From positions 1-29,970 of the IMG/VR virus record IMGVR_UViG_3300008110_000635: DNA of 29,970 nucleotides; one strand, 5' to 3'. Positions 16,943-24,153 of the stretch are shown one piece after another. The notes below the pieces were generated by a model. The model was not told where the DNA came from. It ran no database searches and was given only the letters and a program-made list of their open reading frames with translations. Both the position numbers and the translations under genes were made by a program. The stretch is from a virus. Within the stretch, counting starts at the first letter, position 1. Every line of letters begins with the position of its first letter.

Positions 16943-17304
16943 TGGGTTTGTTACAAAAACGAATTGCTGGTCCATCTGCCCTTACGACCACCACCACGAC
17001 TGTTTTGTACACTGTTCCACTTGGTGTCACAACAATTGTAAAGCAAATTATGCTGTGCAATATCACCGCTGGCGCGACAACAGTTACTCTTGCGTGCAAG
17101 CCAGCGGGCGTCTCGCAGACATCTGTTCATAACTTTGTCAACCAACTTTCACTGGCTGCTAACGAAACAGTTATGATTTCAACAAACTTGGTCTTGAATA
17201 ACAACGGTGGAACGGCAAACGCCTCAAACAGTGACCAGATTATTGGCAGCGCTGGTGCAAACACCAGCATTAACATAATCATCAACGGTATTGAGGAGTC
17301 GTAA
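16942..17304 (+). CDS. Small beta-sandwich virion protein, paralogue B
   Basis: A 120-residue protein starting at ATG 16942 with GGAGG 8 bases upstream. It reads ALTTTTTTVLYTVPLGVTTI, VKQIMLCNITAGATTVTLAC and LAANETVMISTNLVLNNNGG, and ends TSINIIINGIEES. It shares the TVLYTVP core and the closing strand with the product of 13421-13729, so the operon holds two diverged copies of this small protein, each placed right after a fibre gene. The stop overlaps the following ATG by one base. The role is probably as a fibre-associated capping or decoration protein; this is inference. Confidence 0.6.
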   Translation: MGLLQKRIAGPSALTTTTTTVLYTVPLGVTTIVKQIMLCNITAGATTVTLACKPAGVSQTSVHNFVNQLSLAANETVMISTNLVLNNNGGTANASNSDQIIGSAGANTSINIIINGIEES

Positions 17305-18038
17305 TGGCATCGTTTGTTCGGATGAACAGAACGAATGTCTCAACCGCCGAAGGCACTTCGTCACTCTCTGACATCTTTACCAAATCAGTTTCTCTCCTCA
17401 ATACTCCAGACCCTATTTATGGTTCTGGTATTGACGGAGATGTGATTATTTCCACCAATACATCTCTGTCGTCTGATATGCAGTATGCAAACCTAACCAT
17501 TAATAGCGGTATAGTTTTAAACCCAAATGGCTACAGGATTTTCGTAAGAGATACTTTGACTATGCACTCTGGCTCGCGCATTGGTTACACGGCTGGCTTT
17601 TCTACTGCTGGCTCAATAGCACAGGGCGGAGCAACCAACACAAGCGTCACCCATAGTCTCGGTGGAAACTCGGCTACGCAGACAGCCACTGCCCCTGCGG
17701 CGGTGCTGGGTGGTACGGCTTACTACTATTACGCGATGCAGGCAGTCAGGGGTTGGGCTGTTTCAGCATCATCAACAACTCCGACCTTTCTTCGTGGGGG
17801 AGCAGGCGGAACTGGTGGACCTGGCGGCGGCGTGGTCATCCTCGCCGCACGGTACATAGCAGCATCGGTGTCAACATCGTTTATCTCGGCAACCACATCA
17901 GGCACTAGCGCTGGGGGTGGCGGAGGTGTTGTTATCGTCATCTCGTCTGGGAATGTGATGCAACCTGGTATAACTATAGATGTAACAGGAGCATCTGGTG
18001 CGTCAAATGGCACCTCAATTTACCTACAGGTTGGATAA
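17304..18038 (+). CDS. Glycine-rich fibre/adhesin, paralogue A
   Basis: A 244-residue protein. Residues about 39-95 (YGSGIDGDVIISTNTSLSSD, YANLTINSGIVLNPNGYRIF, VRDTLTMHSGSRIG) align well with residues 26-80 of the next gene, so the two are tandem paralogues. The C-terminal half is glycine-rich: RGGAGGTGGPGGGVVILAAR at about residues 164-185 and SAGGGGGVVIVISSG near 208. Glycine-rich motifs packed into strands of this kind are found in the receptor-binding adhesin gp38 of T-even-like phages, but I see no direct homology. GAGGAG precedes the start. It is likely a distal fibre or receptor-contact protein; it lacks the collagen-like and His-rich parts of its neighbour. Confidence 0.6.
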   Translation: MASFVRMNRTNVSTAEGTSSLSDIFTKSVSLLNTPDPIYGSGIDGDVIISTNTSLSSDMQYANLTINSGIVLNPNGYRIFVRDTLTMHSGSRIGYTAGFSTAGSIAQGGATNTSVTHSLGGNSATQTATAPAAVLGGTAYYYYAMQAVRGWAVSASSTTPTFLRGGAGGTGGPGGGVVILAARYIAASVSTSFISATTSGTSAGGGGGVVIVISSGNVMQPGITIDVTGASGASNGTSIYLQVG

Positions 18039-18040
18039 AA

Positions 18041-19432
18041 ATGGTTATCAAAAAACTATCTGGATTGCTAAATCCGACAACCGATGCTTATCAGGCAAAA
18101 CTCAATAAACTCTTCGGCTCTGGTCAAGACGGAAGCATTGTCTACTCTTCTGGAGTCACCCATCTAACAAGAGATTTTTATTTTACGAACCTCACCGTAA
18201 ACTCTGGGGCGACTCTATTTACTAATGGTTTTAAGATATTTGTAAAAGAAACGCTGATAAATAACGGAACAATCGGAATGCCGATTGGAACATCGCAAAC
18301 AACATCCGTACTTGCTGGAACGGTGCTTACAAGAAATGATGGGAACATCTCTTATAACTCAGCCAACGCAATTGGCGGAGCAATCACTGTTTCGCAAATT
18401 ACTAACTTTGACGAACTTATTTCTGGTTCACGAACTGTTGGCGCACAATTAGAACGCATCTTTGCTGGTGCCGTAGGCGCTACTGGAGCGGCAGGAAATC
18501 CTGGCTCTGCTGGAACAGCGAACCCAGGTGGAGCGGACAGTGGTGGAGGCTCAACTGCTGGAAACCCTGGAACAGCAGGAACTGGTGGAACTGGTGGAAC
18601 TGGTGGTGCAGGTGGTCAGGGCGGTGGCATGGTCCTCATCTTGGCGAAAACTGTTACTGGTTCTGGAACATTTCTCTCAGAAGGAACCACTGGAGCCGCT
18701 GGAAACCCAGGTAATCCTGGAAACCCAGGCACTGCGGGAAATGCTGGAACCACATCTCCAGGAACCACCGTACCAGGAAACCCGTTTTCTCACGCGAACC
18801 CTCCAGTGCATCACGGAGTTCATAATCCAGGAAACCCGTTTTCTCATACCAATCCTCCAACAAGTGGTCACAACCCACCTGTCGCTGGTCATGCCGTAGT
18901 AGGAAACATCGCTGCTCCGTATCCATTCCACGCACCTGGAAACCCATTCCATTATGTTTCTGGACATAACGCTGCTGCTCATAACTCTGCTCACCACGCG
19001 CCTGCAAGAAATACAGCACCGAAACAGGCTGCTGCGCATGTGGCTGCGCACCATAGACCCTCAAATGCGAACCATGCTCAAGGGCATAATGCGGCAAGAG
19101 CGCAAATCGGGCATTACACGCACAATAGCCATTACCACATTACGCCAGTTCACCATATTGGAACGCCGTTTTCGCATGCCAACCCAGATACCACTGGAGT
19201 GAACCCTGCGCATCATGGTCATGCACAGGCGCCAGGAACTCCTACGACGGGAACAAACCCAACGACCCATAACGCAACATACCCTGGTGGTGCCGCTGGA
19301 ACTGGAAATCCAGGAACTGCTGGAAACCCAGGAGCGACTGGAGACACTGGTCAAGTTGGTGCGGTTGTTGTTTTGAGTCAGTCAATAACGGAATCAGCCA
19401 ATCCATCAACGCTGCTCAAGGACATCCACTAA
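18041..19432 (+). CDS. Collagen-like, histidine-rich fibre/adhesin, paralogue B
   Basis: A 463-residue protein. Residues 26-80 are paralogous to the previous gene. Three perfect Gly-X-Y runs follow: residues 143-160 (GAVGATGAAGNPGSAG), 219-236 (with three GNP triplets in a row) and 422-440 (GNPGTAGNPGATGDTGQVG). All seven GNP triplets have Pro in the Y position. The region between the second and third runs (residues 251-410) contains 29 His. It is built around a loose repeat G-N/T-P-F-S-H-x-N-P (residues 246, 264, 374; one variant at 300). Collagen-like shafts are known in phage fibres; His-rich tips can bind metal. It is followed 18 bases later by a prolyl-hydroxylase-like gene, which may modify it. 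Function is inferred. Confidence 0.65.
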   Translation: MVIKKLSGLLNPTTDAYQAKLNKLFGSGQDGSIVYSSGVTHLTRDFYFTNLTVNSGATLFTNGFKIFVKETLINNGTIGMPIGTSQTTSVLAGTVLTRNDGNISYNSANAIGGAITVSQITNFDELISGSRTVGAQLERIFAGAVGATGAAGNPGSAGTANPGGADSGGGSTAGNPGTAGTGGTGGTGGAGGQGGGMVLILAKTVTGSGTFLSEGTTGAAGNPGNPGNPGTAGNAGTTSPGTTVPGNPFSHANPPVHHGVHNPGNPFSHTNPPTSGHNPPVAGHAVVGNIAAPYPFHAPGNPFHYVSGHNAAAHNSAHHAPARNTAPKQAAAHVAAHHRPSNANHAQGHNAARAQIGHYTHNSHYHITPVHHIGTPFSHANPDTTGVNPAHHGHAQAPGTPTTGTNPTTHNATYPGGAAGTGNPGTAGNPGATGDTGQVGAVVVLSQSITESANPSTLLKDIH

Positions 19433-19438
19433 ATAATG

Positions 19439-19453
19439 TAGGATTTGCCCATG
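19439..19453 (+). promoter_or_regulatory. Translation leader TAGGATTTGCCCATG
   Basis: AGGA sits about 7 bases before ATG 19451, which decides this start over a TTG at 19445. The same 15 bases, with one change, precede the gene at 22374. See the separate finding. Confidence 0.45.
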
Positions 19454-20056
19454 GAACTAATCACGCATCAGCAATTTATTCTTGAGTATACAAAAGCCTT
19501 CAGAAGCCCAAACTTCATCTCAATGGTTGAAGAAGAATCGCGTCAGGACTGGGGTTATCTTCAATGGACAAAAGCATCTACGGGCGGGGATAAAGAGCGC
19601 GTCATTAGTGAGCATCGGTCAAACCTCAATATGAGTCTCAATCAATTGTTTGTTCCAATTGAAGAATGCCAAGTTGAAAGAATGAAACCATTAATTCAGG
19701 AAATGGCTTCAATCAATAAAAAATTAGAAGAATGCATTTGGCACTACAGAAATGCGTTTAATATTCATGTTTCACAAAACGAAGGCTATGGTCTTTTGAA
19801 ATATGGTCGTGGAGCGGAATATAAGGGCCATGTGGACCATCATGAAGATAATGGAAGAGTTTTTAGTATTGTTGCGTTTTTAAATGATGTTGAAGATGGC
19901 GGAGAGTTGGTTTTTCCTTTTCAGGAAGTTGAAATAAAGCCAAGGGCTGGAACCGTAGTAGCGTTCCCTTCAAATTTTCCTTTCTATCACTATGCAAAAC
20001 CAACAGGTGAAAACAGTGAAGAAATCAAATACTCAATGGTCACATGGTTTAAGTGA
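19451..20056 (+). CDS. 2OG-Fe(II) oxygenase, prolyl-4-hydroxylase-like (copy A)
   Basis: 201 residues from ATG 19451. The C-terminal double-stranded beta-helix is complete: Fe ligands H127 and D129 (YKGHVDHHEDN), a strand FSIVAFLNDVEDGGELVFPF, the turn PRAGTVVAFPS, the distal ligand H180 (YHYAKP) and K193 (IKYSMVTWF), the last matching the Lys that binds 2-oxoglutarate in prolyl 4-hydroxylases. Enzymes of this family hydroxylate proline or other residues using oxygen, 2OG and Fe(II), releasing succinate and CO2. The N-terminal 110 residues are helical and have no match I know. It follows the collagen-like fibre gene by 18 bases, so that protein is a candidate substrate. The stop overlaps the halogenase start (GTGA). 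Confidence 0.75.
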   Translation: MELITHQQFILEYTKAFRSPNFISMVEEESRQDWGYLQWTKASTGGDKERVISEHRSNLNMSLNQLFVPIEECQVERMKPLIQEMASINKKLEECIWHYRNAFNIHVSQNEGYGLLKYGRGAEYKGHVDHHEDNGRVFSIVAFLNDVEDGGELVFPFQEVEIKPRAGTVVAFPSNFPFYHYAKPTGENSEEIKYSMVTWFK

Positions 20057-21528
20057 ACATGAAAAAAATAGTAGTTTGCGGTTCTGGCACGGCAGGTCTA
20101 ATAACGGCAATTTATTTGAGGAATGTATTTCCTAAATTTGACATTGTTGTAGTTTCTTCTGAAAAAATAGGAATTATTGGTGTTGGCGAAGGCTCCACAG
20201 AGCATTGGCGTCAATTCTGCGAGCAATCGGGCATGAATAAGTTGGAGATGGTCAATAGGTGTGATGCAACACACAAGTACGGCATCTATTACGAAAACTG
20301 GACAAAGCATACGCCGCGCTACTTTCACAGCATTTCACTTGAGCCAATTGCAATAAATGGTTATTACGGGAACTACTCGTATGCACTTGAAAATTCAATG
20401 CTTTTAACAAATGTAACATCACACCACCTGCACGACAATATGGTGGTGGACGGGTCAATAGAGGAAATTCATAACCATACAAATCAGTTTCACTTTGACA
20501 CATTCAAACTCAATAACTACCTAACTGATATTGCGAGCAGTAGGGGAGTCATGTTTATTGAAGGGGAAATTCTGTCCGTATCGCAAAATACAGAAACTGG
20601 TTGGGTTGAATCAATAAATTTAAACGATAACCGAACAATCACTGACACGGATTTTATTGTTGATGCAACTGGTTTTTCTCGGGCAATTATGGGCAAAGTT
20701 CTTCCAGATGATGAATTTATTAGTTACAGGAAATATTTGCCATGCGATAGGTCTGCTGTTTTCCCAACACCACGCCAAGAAGACGGTCAAATTAGACCGT
20801 ACACAAGAGCAAGAGCAATGCCAAGTGGGTGGATGTTTGAAATACCAACACAGAGCCGCCGTGGAAATGGGTACATTTACTCTTCTGATTTCTGCTCAGA
20901 TGAACAAGCGGTTAAAGAAATAAAAGAAATTCATGGGGAAGATATTGAACCAAGAATAATTAAATGGAAATCTGGATATTACAAGACACAGGTATTTAAA
21001 AATGTTGCCTGCACTGGTCTGGCTTCTTCGTTTATTGAGCCACTTGAGGCAACATCAATATCAACATCAATCATTCAAGCGCGAATGATTTCTTCGCTCA
21101 TTCCAACTTTCAATCCTGACTCTGTGGCAATGGTAAAGCAGTATGACAAAAGATTCAAGGCTCTAATGGATAACGCTCTTTCAATGATTGCGTTGCATTA
21201 CATTTCAGATAGAACGGATTCGGAAATGTGGGCATCTCAGCAGTCTGCCGAAATACCCGAGCCATTAGCCGAGTTGCTTGAACTTTGGAAAGAACGAACA
21301 CCGCATCATTTTGATATTCCAAAATTTCATGAGGGTGGATACGAATTATTTTCTAGCGCACACTTCTGGCATGTCGCTCAAGGTCAGGGCGTGCTGAATA
21401 AGGAAGCGGCAACCGCAGAACTAAATGCATATTGCTCCAGAATAGAAATGCAAAAGTCCTTTTCCGACCTGGCAGCCAGTAGGATGACGGTAAAGGTGGT
21501 CCCACATGCGTCTATTTTCAAAAAATAA
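20053..21528 (+). CDS. Flavin-dependent tryptophan halogenase-like protein
   Basis: A 491-residue protein of the tryptophan halogenase family. Visible: FAD-binding GxGxxG (GSGTAG, residues 10-15); a second FAD-pocket stretch IGIIGVGEGST at 39-49; K75 in THKYGIYYENW, which aligns with the catalytic Lys of PrnA; the halogenase motif present as W-M-F-E-I-P (260-265), where the classic form is WxWxIP; DATGFSR at 204-210; and E332 within FIEPLEATS, the position of the catalytic Glu. Halogenases use FADH2, O2 and chloride or bromide to make HOX, which travels to the Lys. The substrate is unknown; phage copies are not proven to act on tryptophan. The start may be GTG 20053 (overlapping the previous stop) or ATG 20059. 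It overlaps the next gene by 23 bases. Confidence 0.8.
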   Translation: MNMKKIVVCGSGTAGLITAIYLRNVFPKFDIVVVSSEKIGIIGVGEGSTEHWRQFCEQSGMNKLEMVNRCDATHKYGIYYENWTKHTPRYFHSISLEPIAINGYYGNYSYALENSMLLTNVTSHHLHDNMVVDGSIEEIHNHTNQFHFDTFKLNNYLTDIASSRGVMFIEGEILSVSQNTETGWVESINLNDNRTITDTDFIVDATGFSRAIMGKVLPDDEFISYRKYLPCDRSAVFPTPRQEDGQIRPYTRARAMPSGWMFEIPTQSRRGNGYIYSSDFCSDEQAVKEIKEIHGEDIEPRIIKWKSGYYKTQVFKNVACTGLASSFIEPLEATSISTSIIQARMISSLIPTFNPDSVAMVKQYDKRFKALMDNALSMIALHYISDRTDSEMWASQQSAEIPEPLAELLELWKERTPHHFDIPKFHEGGYELFSSAHFWHVAQGQGVLNKEAATAELNAYCSRIEMQKSFSDLAASRMTVKVVPHASIFKK

Positions 21529-22354
21529 ACCGTCAGTATTTAAAGGTGACATCTACGAAGATGTTCCAGTTCCAAAAGACGGAGAACTACTAGCAATACC
21601 AATAGATAACCAAATGTGGCATCCAAGTATTGCTGTTTATCAAAATAATAGGAAAAGCCCAGACTGGTACAAGAATATTCTTTCTGGAGATTTCGGTCTG
21701 CGTGGGTGCTATGGGCTAGGCGACTACATGAGGATGGGTTACACAATTCCGTTATGGGCAAATCTGGAAGTGCGCCCACCGATATCAAAACTCAACCCCC
21801 AGTGGTCTGCTAGATACACCGCAGCAGACCAAAGTCTAGAAGTATTCAAAACAGCAAAACTTGAATTCTTGGACAAACATCATGTGTTTAAGCAATCTGT
21901 TGTTGAGGGGCAACAATTTGGTAATAGCCAAACTGGAGAATGTCCTATTCGTAATGTGAAAGGACTACCTGATAGCGATTACCTAAAGTTAACAAATCCG
22001 TGGTTGTTTAGAACCGCACCAGGCTGGTCTTGCCTTTTCATACAACCTCAATGGGAACCAAAGAACGAGTATGACATTCTTTGCGGAGTTGTCAACACCG
22101 ACATGTATCATCATTGTAATGTCGTTTTAAACATTAAGACAGCATCCGCTTTTACTGTTGAGGCTGGAACACCGCTTTTACATGTAATACCTTTTAAAAG
22201 GTCTCAAATAATAAAGAAATCGCAACTTATACGAGGCGACGAAAGCCTGCATCGGGTTCTTGACGGTCTTGGTTTTGGCATGGTATACAGAGATGAACAA
22301 TGGGCTGGAAAGTACAAAAAAGAACAGCACCGAATAGACAAGGAATTAGAGTAA
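21506..22354 (+). CDS. Uncharacterised protein of the oxygenase/halogenase cassette (DUF6065-like?)
   Basis: A 282-residue protein starting inside the end of the halogenase gene. I do not recognise it with confidence. It has an early Trp/Pro-rich part (MWHPSIAVYQNNRKSPDWYK, GLRGCYGLGDYMRMGYTIPL) and a later beta-rich part (WLFRTAPGWSCLFIQPQWEP, YDILCGVVNTDMYHHCNVVL), ending FTVEAGTPLLHVIPFKRSQ and a basic helical tail. The beta part has the rhythm of DUF6065-type proteins, which I recall as sometimes sitting near halogenases and oxygenases, but this rests on memory alone. No HxD iron motif is visible. Overlap with the halogenase suggests the two act together. Confidence 0.45.
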   Translation: MRLFSKNKPSVFKGDIYEDVPVPKDGELLAIPIDNQMWHPSIAVYQNNRKSPDWYKNILSGDFGLRGCYGLGDYMRMGYTIPLWANLEVRPPISKLNPQWSARYTAADQSLEVFKTAKLEFLDKHHVFKQSVVEGQQFGNSQTGECPIRNVKGLPDSDYLKLTNPWLFRTAPGWSCLFIQPQWEPKNEYDILCGVVNTDMYHHCNVVLNIKTASAFTVEAGTPLLHVIPFKRSQIIKKSQLIRGDESLHRVLDGLGFGMVYRDEQWAGKYKKEQHRIDKELE

Positions 22355-22361
22355 TTTGAGA

Positions 22362-22376
22362 TAGGATTTTCCCATG
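22362..22376 (+). promoter_or_regulatory. Translation leader TAGGATTTTCCCATG
   Basis: This site before ATG 22374 differs by one base from the leader of the gene at 19451. AGGA is the Shine-Dalgarno core. Confidence 0.45.
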
Positions 22377-22796
22377 CTTAGATACATCTACTGCCCAGAC
22401 GAATCATTTATGGATGAAGCGTCAAAAATGGCTTCAGAGTTTTCGTTGCCAATCATGGTTGGGTATGCCGAGGTTGCAAAAGATGCAGATTTTGATAGAA
22501 CCAAAGTTGGTTTCGTACTTATACCAGAGCAACCAGTAATGGTCATCCCTCAATCCCCAATCGCCTTGAATAAGTCCTTTATTGGTCACTATAAAAATGA
22601 CACTATTGATTCTTCAAAAATAGAATTATTTGTTTTACATAAAGAAAAAGAAACAAATGTTCAAACAAACATTCAAGACCCACGGTGTGTATTTTTTTCA
22701 ATACTTGCAAAGTCGGTTGGTGATTACATAATTTCCGTGCGAGTTGATGGTGTCCAGATTGAAACCCATGAATTCAGTGTTGAGGAAGAAAAATGA
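22374..22796 (+). CDS. Hypothetical protein in the oxygenase cassette
   Basis: A 140-residue protein without recognisable domain. It begins MLRYIYCPDESFMDEASKMA, has a hydrophobic strand pair VGFVLIPEQPVMVIPQSPIA, a Lys/Asp/Glu-rich middle and a closing strand region ILAKSVGDYIISVRVDGVQI. No signal peptide, membrane segment or metal motif. The stop overlaps the next start in an ATGA (22793), so it is translationally coupled to the P4H-like gene. It could be a partner or substrate-binding protein; this cannot be decided from the sequence. Confidence 0.5.
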   Translation: MLRYIYCPDESFMDEASKMASEFSLPIMVGYAEVAKDADFDRTKVGFVLIPEQPVMVIPQSPIALNKSFIGHYKNDTIDSSKIELFVLHKEKETNVQTNIQDPRCVFFSILAKSVGDYIISVRVDGVQIETHEFSVEEEK

Positions 22797-23512
22797 ACAA
22801 TATGCATGTTTTGAAATTTCCTGCTGGCAGAGAAGGGCACATTGCCGTTGCTGAATCAATGGTGAGCAGACAGTCCTGCCAGGAACTGGTTAGCGCATGC
22901 AAGCAGTCGTATGAACAACTATTTCATGTTGGTCCGACAATGGGCGGAGTCCAGAAGCACATAAAGAACACAATGGATTTTTCTTTTTCATACGACGAAC
23001 TGCACCCATTAAATCTTCCATCGCATAATACTTTTATGAAAATATCATACGAAGTTGATGCTGCTGTAAATACTGCGATTTCTTTATACCTAGAGGAATA
23101 CCCACATCTACGAGCAGCACCAAACCCGAGGCACACGGGTTTCAGGTTGCAAAAATATCTTAAGGGTGATGGCTTTTATAGAGTCCATATTGATGGCGAT
23201 GTTTGGACACAGGATTCGGAACGGGGACGAATCTTGGGAATGGTGATGTACTTGAATGACATTGAGATAGGCGGGGAAACAATGTTCCCTGACCAAAATG
23301 TTCGTGTCAAGGGTCGTGCTGGAGATATTGCAATATTCCCTGCAGCGTGGACGCACCCTCACGCTGGTTGTGTTCCAGTTTCCGATGATAAATGGATGAT
23401 TAGTACATTCATCATCTGTGATGTTCCAGACCTACATCGCCCATATGCATTGAATAACAAGATTCACGCACACACCGCAAGTTCAATGAAGCCAACAATT
23501 GTCGGAGAATAA
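22793..23512 (+). CDS. 2OG-Fe(II) oxygenase, prolyl-4-hydroxylase-like (copy B)
   Basis: A 239-residue protein with the most P4H-like core in the window. Fe ligands H132 and D134 (FYRVHIDGD), the strand ILGMVMYLNDIEIGGETMFP, the turn KGRAGDIAIFP, the distal ligand H190 in THPHAGCVPV and K200 (DDKWMISTFI) for 2-oxoglutarate. H-A-G-C-x-P-V followed by K-W is typical of collagen-type prolyl hydroxylases. The N-terminal 110 residues are helical. It is not a close copy of the gene at 19451: only the iron core is shared, so the two may have different substrates. It starts in an ATGA overlap with the preceding gene; an ATG at 22802 is possible. Confidence 0.8.
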   Translation: MNNMHVLKFPAGREGHIAVAESMVSRQSCQELVSACKQSYEQLFHVGPTMGGVQKHIKNTMDFSFSYDELHPLNLPSHNTFMKISYEVDAAVNTAISLYLEEYPHLRAAPNPRHTGFRLQKYLKGDGFYRVHIDGDVWTQDSERGRILGMVMYLNDIEIGGETMFPDQNVRVKGRAGDIAIFPAAWTHPHAGCVPVSDDKWMISTFIICDVPDLHRPYALNNKIHAHTASSMKPTIVGE

Positions 23513-23517
23513 AGAAT

Positions 23518-24153
23518 ATGCCGATTATTGTTGAAAATGTGTTTTCTGAACTGCAAATTTCTGAATTGAAGTCTTTGATAAATACATCGGGTTTTGTGGT
23601 TGATAGAAAACTCAATAGGTCTGTCTCTGGGATAATGGCTAAAAATGGATTACGAGAAGACAAAAGGTACAGACCACTTTCATCAGAAATGAATGCGCGG
23701 TTAAAGAGCATTTGCGATGAGCATCTTTCAACAACGGCGATACCAACATATTTTCTTGCGGCGAAATATTCCCCTATTTATGGCGGAACCCCTAATCTCC
23801 CTCCTCACCTTGACGACAACGCTTGTACATATACGATTGACTATCAATTGTCCTCAAGTGTTGATTGGGGAATCATGATTAACGGTGAAGAGTATGTACT
23901 CAAGGACAATTCGGCAGTTTTATATGATGGTGAAAATGAACTGCATTGGAGAGAAGATTTTTTAAGTAAGAATCCAATGGATTTTGTGCAGATGGTTTTT
24001 TTCCATTTTGCGGAACCAGAACACTGGTTCTTTAAAATTCCCCACATTACATCAACATCTTCTCCAGAAATACACGAAAGCCGTTTAACAAGAGAAGCAA
24101 AACTCTTAATCAAGTATGGAAAACAGGAAGGGTCAGAAAACAAATATGTTTAA
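23518..24153 (+). CDS. 2OG-Fe(II) oxygenase-type protein (copy C)
   Basis: A 211-residue protein. H97 and D99 (NLPPHLDDN) supply the first two Fe ligands; the DSBH strands read YTIDYQLSSSVDWGIMINGE and YVLKDNSAVLYDGENELHWR, where H143 would be the distal ligand, and FVQMVFFHFAEPEHWFF closes the fold. No clear Arg or Lys for 2-oxoglutarate can be fixed by eye. The 'PPHxDD...YTIDYQL...HWRED' layout is one I recall in proteins of marine phages and bacteria, usually named 2OG-Fe(II) oxygenase without known substrate. It starts 5 bases after the previous stop (GGAG upstream), and its end overlaps the next gene. Confidence 0.65.
   Translation: MPIIVENVFSELQISELKSLINTSGFVVDRKLNRSVSGIMAKNGLREDKRYRPLSSEMNARLKSICDEHLSTTAIPTYFLAAKYSPIYGGTPNLPPHLDDNACTYTIDYQLSSSVDWGIMINGEEYVLKDNSAVLYDGENELHWREDFLSKNPMDFVQMVFFHFAEPEHWFFKIPHITSTSSPEIHESRLTREAKLLIKYGKQEGSENKYV

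Noticed and set aside
18467-18760. Short DNA repeats as a CRISPR-like or minisatellite array
   Set aside because: They encode the Gly-Asn-Pro/Gly-Thr-Gly triplets in one frame, with no spacers.
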